In this document: one piece after another, positions 51,021-57,255 of the stretch
Position numbering within the stretch: the first letter of the stretch is position 1
Layout of the letters: each line of letters opens with the position of its first letter
Origin: an uncultured Bacteroidales bacterium
Lineage (GTDB): Bacteria; Bacteroidota; Bacteroidia; Bacteroidales; Paludibacteraceae
Direction: 5' to 3'
Length of the DNA stretch: 64,000 bases
Assembly (NCBI GenBank): GCA_900321605.1
Contig: ONWR01000006.1
Span: 1 to 64,000 of the forward strand
Program-made: the position numbers and the translations under genes
The notes under the pieces: model-generated
Databases searched by the model: none
What the model saw: only the letters and a program-made list of their open reading frames with translations
What the model was told of the DNA's origin: nothing

Positions 51021-51127
51021 GGTCCCCGATGCGAACCAAGCCGCAGGCTGTTCGTAGTGGGGAGAGCGGAGGCAATGGTCGCACTTACCAATTAGCGGAG
51101 CGGTTTGGTTCTTGCGAGCCATTTGCC
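51021..51127 (-). repeat. Structured element, family GTCCCC/GGGGAGAG (copy D)
   Basis: GGTCCCC (51021), inner stem GCGAAC...GTTCGT, GGGGAGAGCGG (51059), then the long stem GGCAATGGTCGCACTTACC / GGTTCTTGCGAGCCATTTGCC (51071-51127). It occupies the 364 bp interval between the divergent surface operon and the AAA_14 gene; the rest of that interval shows only an AT-rich stretch and the promoter at 51232. Confidence 0.65.
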
Positions 51128-51229
51128 GAACGCGAGTGTTCTTTGAAATAGTGAAATTAAGTATCAAAACAAGGCAAAAGTTTGCAATTTACTTCAAAAA
51201 TGAAGATTTTTCGCAAAAAGTTTGAAGTT

Positions 51230-51266
51230 TATTGCAAATATTTCAAAAAATTGTTGTATCTTTGCA
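51230..51266 (+). promoter_or_regulatory. Bacteroidota promoter for second AAA_14 ATPase
   Basis: TTGCAAATATTTC (from 51232) and TATCTTTG (51257-51264), start codon at 51297. Confidence 0.75.
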
Positions 51267-51296
51267 GCGAATTTAAAATTTATAACTCTTGATCTT

Positions 51297-52496
51297 ATGA
51301 AAGAGATACAACGTACAAGTTATTTGGAGTGGCTCTCCGGATGGAAGGACAAAGGTATCATCAAGGTGATAACCGGTATCCGCCGTTGCGGCAAAAGTAC
51401 ATTGATGCGGCAGTTCCGGCAGAAACTGCTTGACCAAGGTGTGCAGCAGGAACAAATAATCAGTCTTAACTTTGAAGACATGACTTATTCGCACCTTCTG
51501 GATGCCCGAGCGCTTCATGAATATTTAATCAACCTTCTGCAAGCAGAAAAGCAGAATTATATATTCTTGGACGAAGTTCAACTCGTTTCCGAATTTGAGA
51601 AAGCAGTAAACAGCCTCTATCTCAAACCCAATGTGGATATCTATCTCACCGGCAGTAATGCCCACATGCTTTCGGGCGAATTGGCGACTCTGCTATCCGG
51701 CAGATACGTTAAAATCAATATGCTCCCGTTGTCATTCAAAGAATATACACAGGATTTTCCCTATATATATACCAAAGAATACAATGATTACATCAGTTCT
51801 ACGTCGTTCCCCTTCAAATACCAATTGTCTTCGCCGGACGAAGTGCGCCAATATGTCAGGGACATATACGATACAGTCATGATGCGCGATGTGGTAACAC
51901 GGTATAATATCAGCGACATAAACATACTGAATAGCGTAACCTTGTTCCTAATGGATAATATCGGCAATCTGACCAATCCCAAAAGGATAGCTGACACACT
52001 TACATCCAATGGATTGAAAATCTCGTCCCATACAATTGATAATTATCTGGAGGCACTGACCAATTGTTATTTGTTTTATCCTGCTCAGCGGATGAGCGTC
52101 AAGGGAATGGAAATCCTTCGCACGTCGCGCAAATACTATTTGGCGGATGTGGGATTACGCAACGCACTGCTCAGCAGCCGGAATGCAGACCAAGGTCGTG
52201 TACTGGAGAATGTTATCTATCTGGAGTTGTTACGCCGATACCATTTCAAGCCCATCTATGTGGGACAAGTCGGAAATCAGGAAATAGATTTTGTGTGCCA
52301 TAACGGGCAGAACTATGAATATTATCAGGTAGCTCTATCCGTCATGGAGCCGGCAACGCTCCAACGTGAACTGGCGCCATTAAAGGCATTGAAAGACCAT
52401 TATCCCAAATTCCTTATCACCCTTGACCCGCAACCGCCAATTGACCATGATGGTATCCGTCAACTCTACGCTGTAGATTGGTTGCTGAGTAAATAG
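51297..52496 (+). CDS. AAA_14 / DUF4143 ATPase, second copy (399 aa)
   Basis: Same family as the 1718 gene but clearly diverged. Walker A GIRRCGKST near residue 27, Walker B YIFLDEVQLV near 85, sensor YLTGSNAHML near 113, SGRYVKINMLPLSFKEY, then DUF4143 (VRDIYDTVMMRDVVTRY; YLADVGLRNALL; GRVLENVIYLELLRR; EIDFVCHNGQNYEYYQVAL near 345, a nuclease-like ExxxDFV...YYQV pattern). The start MKEIQRTSYLEWL is set by the promoter and by family starts. Role unsettled. It is followed by a terminator and then by recombinase relics and a toxin-antitoxin pair. Confidence 0.88.
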   Translation: MKEIQRTSYLEWLSGWKDKGIIKVITGIRRCGKSTLMRQFRQKLLDQGVQQEQIISLNFEDMTYSHLLDARALHEYLINLLQAEKQNYIFLDEVQLVSEFEKAVNSLYLKPNVDIYLTGSNAHMLSGELATLLSGRYVKINMLPLSFKEYTQDFPYIYTKEYNDYISSTSFPFKYQLSSPDEVRQYVRDIYDTVMMRDVVTRYNISDINILNSVTLFLMDNIGNLTNPKRIADTLTSNGLKISSHTIDNYLEALTNCYLFYPAQRMSVKGMEILRTSRKYYLADVGLRNALLSSRNADQGRVLENVIYLELLRRYHFKPIYVGQVGNQEIDFVCHNGQNYEYYQVALSVMEPATLQRELAPLKALKDHYPKFLITLDPQPPIDHDGIRQLYAVDWLLSK

Positions 52497-52524
52497 CATG
52501 CATGATAAAGATTCCTTGTTTTGA

Positions 52525-52550
52525 TAGAGACGCACGAAGGTGTGTCTCTA
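52525..52550 (+). terminator. Terminator after second AAA_14 ATPase
   Basis: TAGAGACGCAC-GAAG-GTGTGTCTCTA, an 11 bp stem, followed by TTGCTTAATTT. Confidence 0.75.
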
Positions 52551-52554
52551 TTGC

Positions 52555-52645
52555 TTAATTTCAATACGTCAAAGATCGTTCTGTTCGATATATCTTTTAG
52601 TTCTTTTCTCGTGTCGCTACTGACGCGAATATACCCATATCTCAT
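52555..52645 (-). pseudogene. Relic of a serine recombinase (resolvase) N-terminus
   Basis: From ATG at 52645, leftward, the frame reads MRYGYIRVSSDTRKE, the strongly conserved start of serine resolvases (YGYxRVS with the catalytic serine), then after an apparent internal deletion NRTIFDVLKLSN, which resembles the RxIFxDKxSG block. The remainder is not protein-like. The segment encoding RTIFDVLK is repeated exactly at 53767-53789. Confidence 0.5.
52558..52580. repeat. 23 bp direct repeat flanking MqsRA-like pair, copy 1
   Basis: ATTTCAATACGTCAAAGATC then GTT, identical to 53767-53789. It lies within the resolvase relic. Confidence 0.8.
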
Positions 52646-52732
52646 GTGACGTAATTGATAAATGACTGAATACAAAATAAACGGCAACACATCGTATTAC
52701 CGTTTATCAAAAATGCAGATGTCCGCAGTCTC

Positions 52733-53284
52733 TTATAGTGCTACTTTGCCAAGAACGTGGGGAGAGAAGAGCTCTCTAAACCACGAAATGCTGTTACGAG
52801 CTTTGAGATCTTTGATGAGATGTTTCTGGATCTTCTGGCACAACTTCTCATACTCGGCTTCCGGCATCTGGTTCTTGCAGCTCTCCACGTATCCGAGGAA
52901 AACCGCAGGTGTCTGGATACTCCGAAGCATCTTACCGATCGCCTCGCTCGGCATCACACCGTCTTCATAGAGCCTGTACTGGTTAGCGCCAAGACCAAGG
53001 ATCTCCGACATCTTTGCTGCCGACAATCCGTACATCTCACGCATCTCAGTCAACTCCTTCGGCGAAGGGATATCGTGCTTAGCGCGATATTGCACATACA
53101 CCCGCTCCAAGTTGTCGAAATCCATCTCATCGGTTGTAAACTCAATGTTTGTTTCATCACAACGATAGTTGATGTGCTCATACGTGTACATCTCACCACG
53201 AAAATCCGTAGTCCTTGTCTCGCTATGTAAACGAGCTTTCGCAGTTTCGGAAAACGGGCTGTCAATTACTGGTTGTAAAGTCAT
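52733..53284 (-). CDS. MqsA-like antitoxin, HTH (183 aa)
   Basis: C-terminal XRE-type HTH with the MqsA pattern: LTEMREMYGLSAAKMSEILGLGANQYRLYEDGVMPSEAIGKML (about residues 92-134). The N-terminal part (TDFRGEMYTYEHINYRCDET) resembles the MqsA region after its zinc site, but the CxxC pairs are absent, so it probably does not bind zinc. A helical extension follows the HTH. It overlaps the toxin gene by 4 bp (ATGA), in the toxin-first order of mqsRA. Confidence 0.7.
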   Translation of the reverse strand: MTLQPVIDSPFSETAKARLHSETRTTDFRGEMYTYEHINYRCDETNIEFTTDEMDFDNLERVYVQYRAKHDIPSPKELTEMREMYGLSAAKMSEILGLGANQYRLYEDGVMPSEAIGKMLRSIQTPAVFLGYVESCKNQMPEAEYEKLCQKIQKHLIKDLKARNSISWFRELFSPHVLGKVAL

Positions 53285-53646
53285 GATAAACCTCCTTTCT
53301 TATAAGGATAATTCATAGGAAACTCTGCTACATGGAATGAAATGCAAATAGCACGTCTGTTTGGTACTCCATAAGCAATCTTAATATATACTTCTTGTCC
53401 ATTGATGTCCTTCCCAAAGACCCATAAGTCACCCCATTTGTTCAGGATGTTTTTGATGGGACCTTCAGAATAGTCTTCAATGGTCAGAGACTGAACTACT
53501 TGCTTACGTGCTCCCGGAACAAGGTCTAATTTGGAAATAGAACCTTGATTCTTCTCTCGGTCATCGAGGAAGAAGATGTCGAACACCTCTACTTTCTGAT
53601 GAAAGTCATTGAGGAACTTCTGAATTTCGGCTAAAGTGGCTATCAT
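53281..53646 (-). CDS. MqsR-like toxin (121 aa)
   Basis: RelE-fold-like small protein. Its layout fits MqsR: an N-terminal helix (MIATLAEIQKFLNDFH), LTIEDYSEGPIKNI equivalent to the LSESDF helix, then GDLWVFGKDINGQEVYIKI and AICISFHVAE equivalent to the GQVYLKI...VSF strands. MqsR cleaves mRNA at GCU; whether this one does is unknown. Identity to E. coli MqsR is low by eye, so another RelE-superfamily toxin is possible. Own promoter at 53674-53704. Confidence 0.6.
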   Translation of the reverse strand: MIATLAEIQKFLNDFHQKVEVFDIFFLDDREKNQGSISKLDLVPGARKQVVQSLTIEDYSEGPIKNILNKWGDLWVFGKDINGQEVYIKIAYGVPNRRAICISFHVAEFPMNYPYKKGGLS

Positions 53647-53672
53647 TTGTAGTGGTACTTTTCAAATACGCT

Positions 53673-53706
53673 GCAAAGGTACAACTTTTTATTGATATAT
53701 GCAAGA
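53673..53706 (-). promoter_or_regulatory. Bacteroidota promoter for MqsRA-like pair
   Basis: Read leftward: TTGCATATATC (53694-53704), spacer, TTGTACCTTTGCAGC (-7 box 53674-53681). Confidence 0.8.
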
Positions 53707-53766
53707 GAAATCGTCTAAAAAACAACTTTGTAGTTGAATTTTATGCATTTTTGATAATTTTCAGTC

Positions 53767-53789
53767 ATTTCAATACGTCAAAGATCGTT
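53767..53789. repeat. 23 bp direct repeat flanking MqsRA-like pair, copy 2
   Basis: Identical to 52558-52580, 1.2 kb away. Beyond it, 53790-53880 holds a 34-codon frame (MKSLFKPLDAFRWTKNSPRC..., 53874 leftward) of doubtful reality and the stem TTGGAC/GTCCAA. Confidence 0.8.
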
Positions 53790-53904
53790 TGTTATATTCC
53801 AAAAACCAACGCGGACACCTTGGACTATTCTTGGTCCAACGGAAAGCATCTAACGGTTTAAATAGGCTTTTCATGTCGCAACGAATGCGATATTGTAACA
53901 GTAT

Positions 53905-54080
53905 TAGAAAAAAAGAAAAGGGGCAAACCGGTTCTGGTTTTACCTCTTCTTTGACGCAGTCACTCCCATAGCACTGCTTTTTGTAGCAATGAAAGATAGA
54001 GAGGAGTAATATGCATTTGCTTTTTTAGTCATGCGCAAAAGTAGTGTCTTAACCGTTGGTACTTTGGTGTTCAACTAAAA
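53905..54080 (-). ncRNA. Candidate small RNA (about 175 nt)
   Basis: A consensus promoter (54087-54118) points leftward into a region with no real gene. About 170 nt on lies a terminator-like structure: read leftward, GAGG-TAAAACC-AGAACC-GGTTTG-CCCC then TTTTCTTTTTTTC (53910-53953). In between are a GCAGT/ACTGC stem and an 18-codon frame (MHITPLYLSLLQKAVLWE, 54016 to 53960). It could be a small RNA or a leader peptide transcript. Confidence 0.45.
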
Positions 54081-54085
54081 GTGCT

Positions 54086-54119
54086 GCAAAGGTAATACTT
54101 TTTTTTCATATATGCAAAT
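54086..54119 (-). promoter_or_regulatory. Orphan Bacteroidota promoter
   Basis: Read leftward: TTTGCATATATG (54107-54118), an A8 spacer, TACCTTTGCAGC (-7 box 54087-54094). No protein gene follows. The rest of 54120-54253 shows nothing recognisable. Confidence 0.75.
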
Positions 54120-54253
54120 TTTTCGGACACTTTTTTTGGGGAAAATCGCTTTTGTTATTCCTGCTTTACAAACAACCTATTTGCCGATATATTGAACTTT
54201 AAATGTTCTAAAATATGCAACAAAACGTGTTCTATATAGCGCCTTTCTGAGCC

Positions 54254-56197
54254 TTATAATTTGACCCGAAAGAGCAGATGAATGTCCGTCCGAGTAGGAA
54301 TTTTCGAGGGTTGAGAGGCAAAAACAGACTTCGGATGCTTCTCGTTATACCAAGTTCGTGCATAAATGGTCTCGCTCAGCCTCAAGTACATCGCTAACTG
54401 CGGCAAAATCTGCCATTTAACGCATAAATAGCCTCTTCCTCCCAAACCATACGTAGCCGGTATCGACCATGCGTACAGCACGTCATGTTCGTACAGATAG
54501 ATGCGGTTGTCCCAGTTGCGTGCATCAAACCCCTGTAAACGCAGCCGGACGGAAAGCGGCACTCTCCGGAACGTGTATGCTACATCTTGCGCCACACTCA
54601 CGCCATATGTCAGCGGAAGTCGTTCTTCGTCTTGTTTCTTATCCACGAGGTTGGCATCCGCTGTAGTGCGCAAAGACCATCCGCCGCAAGTCCAATTGAA
54701 CTGAAAACGGGTAGAGTACGTCGATGTCTTGCCTTTCTTTCGCGCCCTCAGACGCATATCCGTCCACCATCCTTCGCCGGAAGACCGAAGACGCGCGTAC
54801 CGCACATCCACCGCTGCGTCATAACCGAGCGTACAAGTGTCGTTGCCCAAACCGTACTTATATCCCCGAAAATAGAACACATCTCCGTAGCCGCTGATCT
54901 TCCAGTTGCGCCAACGAGTGAGCTCAAAGCCCAGATAACCGCCGTTCTCATCGCCCAGACGCGAACTCTCCGAGAAAGCGTAGCCCAACGCATTGTCAAA
55001 ATACGGCGAGTAATAGCGGTATAGCGCAATGAGACTCACGCCCTCCGCCGGATAGAAACGACTGCCTGCTATCACGCCGACGCCCCAATTCCCGCCGTTT
55101 AGTGGTTCTTCAAACCGTTGATAGTTCTGCGCTGCGGCTACTTCAGCGAAAGCATCAAACCAACCGTAGTTATATCGCACAGACGCTCCTCCGACAAATT
55201 GATTGCGTCCTCGGAAATAATGACGGTTGTACTTCGCGTTCCGATACGGATGAATACTATCCGACCAGATGTTCTCAATCGCCGTCAGCTCCACTTGCAG
55301 TTGTTTATGTCGGAAGGTGAGGTTAGCGCCCACTAAATGATGCCACGTGGAGTCATTATACCGCCTCATGGAGTACAGCGCGCTGACGTCCAGACGCGTT
55401 GCCTTGCCCCGGTTCCAACGAAACGTAGCTCCAAGACCGTGCAGCCCTTCGCCGTCCGACGAAGAGTAATACCTCAGTCCTTCGCGAGGTTGTCCCACCG
55501 AAGTGACGTATGATGATTTACCGGAATGAAAAACCGGTGCAAGCACCAAACCCTGACCAAACGACGCCTGATAGTTACCTGCCACCAAGGTGTGCAGCGG
55601 ACCTATGTCGCGTAGTTGCAGATAAGCACCGTATTGCAGGTCTTTCGCTCTTCCTCCTGCCGGACGGCGGAGCTGTGCACCGAAAACCACCCTCCGCTGA
55701 TAGTCAAACCGATACCGCGTCTGTACAAACATCGGATCTTTGCCTTCAAACTGCTCAATGTCCCGCGCATCTACACGCGTGAGGATCTCATGCTGCGCAC
55801 GATGAAACACCTCGCGCGCGTACATTATATTATTATAGGTCGCATCCGGCTGTCCGTTCTCCGGCTTGCGGATCGTTACGAACGGCAGCAGATCGCGGAT
55901 CTCGTAGTCCGCCAGCGAAGGAATCATCCGTAACTCGTACAGCGACTCGAACGGATGTTTATCCGCGTAAACCAACAAATCATCTATCTGCTTTGGAGAC
56001 AAAAACCACAGCTGGCTCAACTCCTCTTCGGATGTATGATTGAGGTCGATGGGCGACTCGTGCAAGGCGTACAGATCCGTTTGTAACTGCTCGTAGTCCA
56101 CCTCGCCAAATTCTGTTACAGCGTTGTAAATATCGAGGATGATGTCGTCCAAACTGATGTTGGCAACGAGTAATATGATCGCTAAGAGTGATTTCAC
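54254..56197 (-). CDS. Helix-hairpin-helix protein fused to outer membrane beta-barrel (647 aa)
   Basis: Signal peptide (MKSLLAIILLVANIS). Residues about 40-105 are two ComEA-like helix-hairpin-helix units (PIDLNHTSEEELSQLWFLSPKQIDDLLVYADKH; SLYELRMIPSLADYEIRDLLPF). The rest is a barrel of many aromatic-edged strands (FQFNWTCGGWSLRTTADANL, VRYNYGWFDAFAEVAAAQNY) ending IHLLFRVKL, with a terminal aromatic/hydrophobic strand. This HhH-barrel fusion is common in Bacteroidota; a role in DNA uptake is sometimes suggested from the ComEA-like part but is not shown. Divergent from the flippase-like gene, sharing a palindromic promoter. Confidence 0.8.
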   Translation of the reverse strand: MKSLLAIILLVANISLDDIILDIYNAVTEFGEVDYEQLQTDLYALHESPIDLNHTSEEELSQLWFLSPKQIDDLLVYADKHPFESLYELRMIPSLADYEIRDLLPFVTIRKPENGQPDATYNNIMYAREVFHRAQHEILTRVDARDIEQFEGKDPMFVQTRYRFDYQRRVVFGAQLRRPAGGRAKDLQYGAYLQLRDIGPLHTLVAGNYQASFGQGLVLAPVFHSGKSSYVTSVGQPREGLRYYSSSDGEGLHGLGATFRWNRGKATRLDVSALYSMRRYNDSTWHHLVGANLTFRHKQLQVELTAIENIWSDSIHPYRNAKYNRHYFRGRNQFVGGASVRYNYGWFDAFAEVAAAQNYQRFEEPLNGGNWGVGVIAGSRFYPAEGVSLIALYRYYSPYFDNALGYAFSESSRLGDENGGYLGFELTRWRNWKISGYGDVFYFRGYKYGLGNDTCTLGYDAAVDVRYARLRSSGEGWWTDMRLRARKKGKTSTYSTRFQFNWTCGGWSLRTTADANLVDKKQDEERLPLTYGVSVAQDVAYTFRRVPLSVRLRLQGFDARNWDNRIYLYEHDVLYAWSIPATYGLGGRGYLCVKWQILPQLAMYLRLSETIYARTWYNEKHPKSVFASQPSKIPTRTDIHLLFRVKL

Positions 56198-56199
56198 GG

Positions 56200-56250
56200 C
56201 ACAAAATTACTAAAAAATTTGCATATATGCAATTTTTGTTGTAAATTTGC
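56200..56250. promoter_or_regulatory. Divergent promoters sharing one palindromic -33 box
   Basis: TTTGCATATATGCAAT (56218-56233) serves both strands. Rightward: TAAATTTG at 56241-56248. Leftward: TAATTTTG, the complement of 56202-56209. The start codons follow within about 10 bp on each side. Confidence 0.8.
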
Positions 56251-56258
56251 AGCGTTTT

Positions 56259-57149
56259 ATGGACAGAAAGACGCTTTTCTATATCATTGAGTGGTCGGTG
56301 ACGCTGGTAGCGTGCGCTTATTTGGTGTATCGGCTCATCATTTTTGATGACTATGCCTCGCTGTGGGAAACCTTCCGCTCGATGGGAATGCCGCAATTAT
56401 TTGCGATCATCCTTTGTGTTGCGTTGATGCCGGTGAACATGGCGCTTGAAGCGTGGCGATGGAAAACGCTCGTCCCGATGTCTTGGCGAGAGGCAAACAG
56501 GCAGGTCTATTATTCCAAACTCGCCGGACTGATCACTCCGTGGCGTTTAGGCGAATATCCGGCGAGAGGAGTGTTGATGGCGCAATCTGAAATCTCAAAT
56601 CTGAATTCTGAATTCTCCAAAGACCTTTGGACTAAAGTGCTGAGTATGGGAGCCGTCGGATCTGCTACCATGACGGCGGCTATCGTCTTGGCAGGCTGTG
56701 TGGGAATCGCTTTCTCGCCTGCTGTGCTGACGATCTTGGGAAACAGCTATCTCTATGCCTTGGGTGGAATAGTGTTGGTCTTGGCGGTTGTCTATGCGCT
56801 CTTTCCGAAAGCGTTGAAGAAATACGTGGCACTCAATTATCCCTTGCTTCTCGAAAGCACGATGCAGAGTCTCGTCCGCCTTGCCTGTTGGTGTGTCCAA
56901 TTAGGCTTGGTGCTCTATGCTTTGGGAGCAATTTCAAATGTCAAATTTCAAATTTCAAATGTACTAATCTATTTCCTGCTTGTGACGGTCACCCCGAATG
57001 TGCCGATAGCGGAAGTGGGGGTACGCGGAGCATGGGCTATTACGCTCTTCGGATCGGTGAACGCCGGATTTGCAGGAGTGCTCCTTTGGACGATAAACAC
57101 CCTCTTGCCCTGCCTAATTTGGCCTTTTTTAAGAAAAAATGAAAAATAA
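56259..57149 (+). CDS. Flippase-like lysylphosphatidylglycerol synthase TM-region protein (296 aa)
   Basis: Integral membrane protein of the UPF0104/LPG_synthase_TM type with seven to eight hydrophobic segments. Family cues are LMPVNMALEAWRWKTLV near residue 50, WRLGEYPARG near 90, and VPIAEVGVRGAWAI near 245 (the P-x-x-GG/EVGVR block). The Met at 56259 is taken because it follows the promoter by 10 bp. Two segments are read from repeats: SEISNLNSEFSK (56584-56618) in a loop, and ISNVKFQISNVL (56930-56962) at a membrane boundary. Substrate unknown. Confidence 0.8.
   Translation: MDRKTLFYIIEWSVTLVACAYLVYRLIIFDDYASLWETFRSMGMPQLFAIILCVALMPVNMALEAWRWKTLVPMSWREANRQVYYSKLAGLITPWRLGEYPARGVLMAQSEISNLNSEFSKDLWTKVLSMGAVGSATMTAAIVLAGCVGIAFSPAVLTILGNSYLYALGGIVLVLAVVYALFPKALKKYVALNYPLLLESTMQSLVRLACWCVQLGLVLYALGAISNVKFQISNVLIYFLLVTVTPNVPIAEVGVRGAWAITLFGSVNAGFAGVLLWTINTLLPCLIWPFLRKNEK
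56584..56618 (+). repeat. In-frame AATCTGA/AATTCTG repeat in flippase-like gene
   Basis: Five degenerate 7-8 bp units, translated as SEISNLNSEFS. Confidence 0.7.
56930..56962 (+). repeat. In-frame TTTCAAA repeat in flippase-like gene
   Basis: Four to five units of ATTTCAA / GTCAAA, translated as ISNVKFQISNV. Confidence 0.7.
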
Positions 57150-57182
57150 TTTGCGTATATGCAGATTTTTTTGTAATTTTGT
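57149..57182 (+). promoter_or_regulatory. Bacteroidota promoter for malQ
   Basis: TTTGCGTATATG (57150-57161) and TAATTTTG (57174-57181). It overlaps the last codon and stop of the flippase-like gene. Confidence 0.8.
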
Positions 57183-57190
57183 GCCCTGAA

Positions 57191-57253
57191 ATGATTAAAT
57201 GGCTAAATGGGTCAATAAATCGTAAATCGTAAATAACTAAATCGTAAATAAAA
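57191..57253. repeat. Degenerate repeats, units about GGCTAAAT and ATCGTAAAT
   Basis: ATTAAATGGCTAAATGGGTC, then three to four ATCGTAAAT copies running almost into the malQ ATG. Confidence 0.7.
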
Positions 57254-57255
57254 CC

